A DNA stretch of 64,000 bases from Acaudatibacter sp963835495. Lineage in GTDB: Bacteria; Pseudomonadota; Alphaproteobacteria; Caulobacterales; Caulobacteraceae. The position numbers and the translations under genes were made by a program. The notes under the pieces are model-generated. The model saw nothing but the letters and a program-made list of their open reading frames with translations. It ran no database searches and had not been told where the DNA came from. The stretch is from NCBI GenBank assembly GCA_963835495.1, contig CAWIFQ010000005.1:1178001-1242000 (forward strand). The letters run 5' to 3'. This document shows, in pieces, positions 60,755 through 64,000 of the stretch. Numbering within the stretch: the stretch's first letter is position 1; each line of letters starts with the position of its first letter.

Positions 60755-61534
60755 ATGACCCGACATATCCGCCTCGAAGGCGTCGAGAACTTCCGCGACT
60801 ACGGCGACTACGCCACGGCGGCCGGCAAGCGGCTCAAGGCCGGCCAGCTCTACCGCTCGGCGTCCCACGCCCGCGCCACCGACGCCGACCTGGCGGTGAT
60901 CGAGGGGCTGAACCTGGCCGTCATCGTCGACCTGCGCCGCCCCGGCGAGCGAGAGCGCGATCCCTCCCGCCGGCCCGCGGGCTTCAAGGGCCAGGTGATC
61001 GAGAACGACCACGGCGAGACCGCCGGCGACGATCCCTGGTGGAACTTCGTCCGCAGCTGCGATCTCAGCGAGGACGCTTTCCGCGGCTACCTGCTGAACT
61101 ACTATCGCGAAGCCCCGTTCGTGGCGCGCCACGTCGACCTGTTCTCGCGCTACTTCCAGGCGTTGGCCGAGGCCGAAGGTCCGGTGCTGATCCACTGCGC
61201 CGCCGGCAAGGACCGCACCGGCGTGCTGGCCGCGCTCACGCACCACATCGTCGGCGTGCACGAAGACGACATCGTCGAGGACTACCTGCTGACCAACAAT
61301 CCCGAGCGCATCGCCGCTCGCGCGCCGATGGTCGCCGAAGTCATCGCCGCCGAGACTGGCCGCACGCCCACCGACGCCGCCATTCGCGCCGCCATTGGCG
61401 TCGAGGCCGAGTATCTGGCCGAAGCCTTCCGCGTCATCGAGTCCCAGCACGGATCCGCCGACGCCTACCTCGAAGAGGTGCTGGGGGTGGACTCGGCCCT
61501 GCGGCATCGCCTGGAGGCGCGCCTGGTGCTGTAA
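60755..61534 (+). CDS. Tyrosine-protein phosphatase (DSP-like, TpbA/IphP type)
   Basis: This 259-residue cytoplasmic phosphatase has the fold entry GVENFRDYGDYATAAGKRLK and LYRSASHARATDADLAVIEG, the Asp general-acid region, and the P-loop VLIHCAAGKDRTGVLAAL (about residue 148). The ending EYLAEAFRVIESQHGSADAYL is conserved in IphP-like enzymes, which act on protein tyrosines or phosphoinositides. The stop codon lies within the A run of the convergent terminator. Co-transcribed with amn is likely. Confidence 0.9.
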   Translation: MTRHIRLEGVENFRDYGDYATAAGKRLKAGQLYRSASHARATDADLAVIEGLNLAVIVDLRRPGERERDPSRRPAGFKGQVIENDHGETAGDDPWWNFVRSCDLSEDAFRGYLLNYYREAPFVARHVDLFSRYFQALAEAEGPVLIHCAAGKDRTGVLAALTHHIVGVHEDDIVEDYLLTNNPERIAARAPMVAEVIAAETGRTPTDAAIRAAIGVEAEYLAEAFRVIESQHGSADAYLEEVLGVDSALRHRLEARLVL

Positions 61535-61573
61535 AAAAACGCCCGCCGCCAGCCAACCGGCCGACGACGGGCG
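61533..61573 (-). terminator. Intrinsic terminator of the SpoU methyltransferase gene
   Basis: On the minus strand CGCCCGTCG (61573-61565) pairs with CGGCGGGCG (61548-61540) with one wobble, and seven T follow. It lies 80 bp after the methyltransferase stop and overlaps the phosphatase stop codon on the other strand. Confidence 0.75.
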
Positions 61574-61653
61574 AAGGGACCTTGGACCTCAAATCCACCC
61601 CCACCTTGGAACCGCGGCCGGATCACTCGCAAATCATAAAGGCGTGAGAGCCG

Positions 61654-62448
61654 TCAGCCGGTGGCGAGGTGATGCAGCACAACCGCACTCGCCGCCGCGA
61701 CGTTGAGCGAATCCCACCCGGGCGCCATAGCGATGCCGACCGGCCGCGCCCGGGCGAGCATCGCGGCCGGCAGGCCTGGTCCCTCCGCGCCCAACAGCAC
61801 GGCGACGCGCTCGCCGCGCGCGACGGTGGCCAGCGGCTCGGCGGCGCCGGGCGCCAGCGCCAACGTCTCGAACCCTGCGCGTTCCAACAGCGCCAAGGCG
61901 TCGTCCTGCGGCCGCAGTCGCGCGAATGCGACCTTCAGCGTCGCGCCGACCGAGACGCGAATCGCCTTGCGATAGAGCGGGTCGCAACAGGCGCCGTCGA
62001 GCAGAACCGCGTCGGCGCCGAAGGCCGCGGCATTGCGAAACACGCCGCCCATGTTGTCGTGGTTCGAGATGCCGAACAGGGCGACCACCAGCGCCCGCGC
62101 CGGCAGGCTCGCCAGCAGCGCCTCGGCGCCCGGGTCCGCCGGCCGAGCGCCGTGGGCCAGCAGGCCGCGGTGGATGTGGAAGCCGACCACGGCGTCCATC
62201 ACCGCTTGGCTCGCCGCATAGAGCGGCGCGTCCAGGCCCTCCGCCAGCGGGTCGATCCGCGACAGCCGATTTTGCGCCACCAGCAGCGAACTCACCTGGC
62301 AGCGCGCGCCGCCGCCCAGCAGCACCCGCAGCACAACCTCGCCCTCGGCGATGAACTCGCCGCGCCGGCCGACCAGATCGCGCTCGCGGACCTGGACATA
62401 GGGCGCGACCCGTGGGTCCGCCGGGTCGGAGATCGGGATCACGGTCAT
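61654..62448 (-). CDS. SpoU-family RNA 2'-O-methyltransferase (TrmH-like)
   Basis: This 264-residue SPOUT methyltransferase has a trefoil-knot fold with motif 1 NHDNMGGVFRNAAAFGADAV, motif 2 LLGAEGPGLPAAML and motif 3 AMAPGWDSLNVAAASAVVLHHL. The N-terminal part (FIAEGEVVLRVLL) is a substrate-binding extension. These enzymes methylate ribose in tRNA or rRNA. Residues match TrmH-like rather than TrmJ-like enzymes; the target base is not predictable. It is divergent from the PadR gene; the operator lies between. Confidence 0.88.
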   Translation of the reverse strand: MTVIPISDPADPRVAPYVQVRERDLVGRRGEFIAEGEVVLRVLLGGGARCQVSSLLVAQNRLSRIDPLAEGLDAPLYAASQAVMDAVVGFHIHRGLLAHGARPADPGAEALLASLPARALVVALFGISNHDNMGGVFRNAAAFGADAVLLDGACCDPLYRKAIRVSVGATLKVAFARLRPQDDALALLERAGFETLALAPGAAEPLATVARGERVAVLLGAEGPGLPAAMLARARPVGIAMAPGWDSLNVAAASAVVLHHLATG

Positions 62449-62513
62449 AGGTCAGCGTCGCGAGTCTCCGACCGCCGAGCAATTTGAAAATAAGCTCTTG
62501 CGCCCGTGCCGTC

Positions 62514-62544
62514 TTAGATATATCTAACATTCAGATACATCGTA
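62514..62544. promoter_or_regulatory. PadR/NfeR-type operator of the padR gene
   Basis: TTAGATATATCT (62514-62525), a 7-bp spacer and AGATACATCGTA (62533-62544) match the site at 27486 with an identical left arm and 9 of 12 bases in the right arm. It ends 19 bp before the padR ATG, the same distance as at the SIP reductase gene. Confidence 0.8.
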
Positions 62545-62563
62545 TCATATCGGAGTAATACCA

Positions 62564-63127
62564 ATGCATAGACACATTCATCGCCATCGCGAGGCCCACG
62601 CCGCCCGGGAATTCGGGTTTCACGGGCGCCGCCATGGCCACGGCTTCGGCGGCGGCCGCCAGCGGCGCGCCGAGCGCGTGTTCGACCAAGGCGACCTGCG
62701 ATTCGTGATCCTCAAGCTGATCAGCGAAGCGCCCCGCCACGGCTACGAGATCATCAAGGAGATCGAAGAGAAGGTCGGCGGCGCCTATTCGCCCAGCCCC
62801 GGTGTGATCTACCCGACCCTGACCCTGCTCGAGGAGCTGGGCTACGTCACGGTCGAGAGCGCCGAAGGCGGCAAGAAGCTCTACCGCATCACCGAAGCCG
62901 GCGACGCCGAGCTGGCGGACCGCAAGACCGTCGTCGACGGCATCTTCGCCCGCATGGCCGAGGTGCACGAGCGCTACGAGGGCCCCTCGCCGCGGATCTT
63001 CCGGGCGATGCAGAACCTCGGCAACGCGATCGGCACGCGGATGCGCGCCGGTCCGGTCGGCCCCGAGCAGCTCGACGCCCTGGTGGCGGCGATCGACGAG
63101 GCGGCGCGCAAGGTCGAAAAAGCCTAG
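62564..63127 (+). CDS. PadR-family regulator with His-rich N-terminus (NfeR/YqjI-like)
   Basis: This 187-residue regulator opens with a His/Arg-rich tail (MHRHIHRHREAHA, then FHGRRHGHGFGGG, about 40 residues) followed by a PadR winged helix: DLRFVILKLISEAPRHGYEI, YSPSPGVIYPTLTLLEELGY and AEGGKKLYRITEAG, and a C-terminal helical dimer domain. E. coli NfeR (YqjI) has the same layout and represses the ferric-siderophore reductase NfeF (YqjH), with loss of binding when nickel or iron load the His tail. The shared operator in front of the SIP gene at 27.5 kb supports that role. The 12-7-12 operator upstream also implies autoregulation. Confidence 0.9.
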   Translation: MHRHIHRHREAHAAREFGFHGRRHGHGFGGGRQRRAERVFDQGDLRFVILKLISEAPRHGYEIIKEIEEKVGGAYSPSPGVIYPTLTLLEELGYVTVESAEGGKKLYRITEAGDAELADRKTVVDGIFARMAEVHERYEGPSPRIFRAMQNLGNAIGTRMRAGPVGPEQLDALVAAIDEAARKVEKA

Positions 63128-63183
63128 TAGCCGCCGCTGGAAAGCTGCGCCCGACAAGTTGGGCGCCAGTCCCTTCCTATTCC

Positions 63184-63232
63184 CCCCAACCCCGCTAGGC
63201 TGCGGCGCAAGCCCGCTTAGACGGGGTTGGGG
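63184..63232 (+). promoter_or_regulatory. Hairpin with sequestered ribosome binding site before the MFS gene
   Basis: CCCCAACCCCG (63184-63194) pairs perfectly with CGGGGTTGGGG (63222-63232). The second arm includes the first bases of the GGGGAG ribosome binding site of the MFS gene, whose TTG start is 9 bases on. Confidence 0.55.
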
Positions 63233-63241
63233 AGATCCCGT

Positions 63242-64000
63242 TTGAGCCAGCTGATTCCGGAAGCCGACCTCGTCGCCGTGCCGCCCACGGCGGACGATCC
63301 CGGGGCCCGCCTCACGCGCGGGGCGATCAGCTGGTCTATCTTCGAAGGGGCGCGAGACCCCTACGTCATCCTGATCATCATCTACATCTTCATGCCCTAC
63401 GTGGGCTCGGTGATGGTGGGATGGCCGAAGTCGAACGCGACCGCCGGCCAGGAAGTGATCTCGCAGTGGAGCCAGTACGCGGGCTGGGCGACCATGGCGA
63501 CCGCCCCGTTCCTGGGCGCGTCGATCGATCAGATGGGCCGCCGCAAGGGTTGGCTCGCGCTCGCGGTCGCGCTGATGATCCCGCTGATGTTCGCGCTTTG
63601 GTGGGCCAAGCCCGACGGCTCGGGCCTGCCGATCGTGGTGACGATGCTGATGACCACCATCATCGCGCTGCTGTTCAGCTACACCGAGGTGATCCACAAC
63701 TCGCTGCTGGTGCGCGCGGCCGGCATGGGCGGGGCGCATAAAGCTTCCAGCCTGGCGCTGGCGCTCGGCAACGCATTCGCGCTGGTGCTGTTTGTCTTCC
63801 TTGCCTGGGGCTTCATGCTGCCGGGCCGCACCGACTGGCCCTGGGTGCCGAAGGCGCCGCTGTTCGGCTTTAGCAAGGCCCTGCACGAGCCGGAGCGGTT
63901 GGTCGGGCCGATGACCGCGGCGCTGCTGTTCGTCGGCACGATACCCATTCTGCTGTTCACGCCGGACGCGCCGCGCTCGGCCGTCACCATCCCGCAGGCC
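63242..64000 (+). CDS. MFS transporter (UMF1/ATG22-like), 5' part
   Basis: Starting TTG 63242 with GGGGAG upstream, 253 codons are open to the right edge. The protein shows GAISWSIFEGARDPYVILII with the conserved FEGARDP, TAPFLGASIDQMGRRKGWL (the cytoplasmic GxxxDxxGRRK loop of MFS) and a total of at least six TM helices. The FEGARDPY and SYTEVIHNSLL motifs place it near the UMF1 group of exporters. Substrate unknown; the 3' end is outside the window. Confidence 0.8.
   Translation, partial: MSQLIPEADLVAVPPTADDPGARLTRGAISWSIFEGARDPYVILIIIYIFMPYVGSVMVGWPKSNATAGQEVISQWSQYAGWATMATAPFLGASIDQMGRRKGWLALAVALMIPLMFALWWAKPDGSGLPIVVTMLMTTIIALLFSYTEVIHNSLLVRAAGMGGAHKASSLALALGNAFALVLFVFLAWGFMLPGRTDWPWVPKAPLFGFSKALHEPERLVGPMTAALLFVGTIPILLFTPDAPRSAVTIPQA

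Noticed and set aside
1..64000. CRISPR arrays, prophage, integrase/att sites and insertion-sequence transposases
   Set aside because: I looked for regular direct repeats with spacers and for transposase or integrase motifs and found none. The repeats present are scattered palindromes, not arrays.

Overview
The window is GC-rich DNA (I estimate about 68-70% G+C) from an alphaproteobacterium, most likely a Caulobacterales member such as Phenylobacterium or Caulobacter. The clues are the sucC-...-sucD-sucA order, the hisS-hisZ-hisG operon with a long HisG, membrane-bound LytTR and HisKA_2-type regulators, many GTG/TTG starts, and several families of intergenic palindromic repeats. A near-perfect parS site at 53,062 suggests the segment is not far from the replication origin. 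This placement is inference; no rRNA or tRNA gene is present to test it.

Layout. 1-4.1 kb (minus): TCA-cycle genes sucC, two small exported proteins, sucD and the 5' end of sucA. 4.2-8.2 kb: a peptidoglycan-binding-like protein and a large GH18/NodB/GT2 polysaccharide enzyme. 8.4-11.1 kb: LytTR regulator, DUF2306 membrane protein, and an ArsR-ArsC fusion plus VOC operon with a clear leaderless promoter and two operators. 11.1-15.7 kb: mdh, HIT protein, CitE-type lyase, DUF2237, thpR, GDSL esterase. 15.8-19 kb: ABC transporter of the YbbA/YbbP type. 19-25.3 kb: BI-1 protein, pgi, TonB-like protein, OmpA-like lipoprotein, a 26-residue membrane peptide, aldehyde dehydrogenase. 25.4-31.6 kb: PhyH-type oxygenase, siderophore-interacting reductase, hisS-hisZ-hisG. 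32.1-36.3 kb: hotdog protein, DsbA-like protein, phosphotransferase, GH84 hexosaminidase and an APH relic. 36.4-39.8 kb: a small cluster (ParB-like, HisKA_2 kinase, PfkB, PAS_5-like) with FixK/FNR-type boxes. 40-50 kb: GNAT, M13 peptidase, nrdA, ClC channel, GST, nrdB; nrdA and nrdB each carry a pair of NrdR-type boxes exactly 32 bp apart. 50-51.7 kb: AT-richer, decayed PP2C and Ser/Thr kinase remnants. 51.7-64 kb: exported adhesin-E-like protein, repeats, parS, Crp/Fnr regulator, sulfotransferase, His-rich protein, TrhA, two unknown membrane proteins, APC permease, amn, tyrosine phosphatase, SpoU methyltransferase, a His-rich PadR regulator (NfeR/YqjI-like) and the start of an MFS transporter.

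The strongest new link is regulatory. The PadR gene at 62.6 kb and the siderophore-interacting reductase gene at 27.5 kb share the same 12-7-12 bp operator at the same distance from their start codons, which recreates the E. coli NfeR-NfeF (YqjI-YqjH) pair in an alphaproteobacterium.

Sequence quality: thirteen apparent single-base insertions, and no deletions, break otherwise intact genes (sucA, sucD, the CitE gene twice, the ABC permease three times, hisG, the GH84 gene, the GST gene, nrdB, the Crp gene, the APC permease). An insertion-only pattern in housekeeping genes points to uncorrected sequencing error rather than biology. I annotate these as single genes and give the break points.
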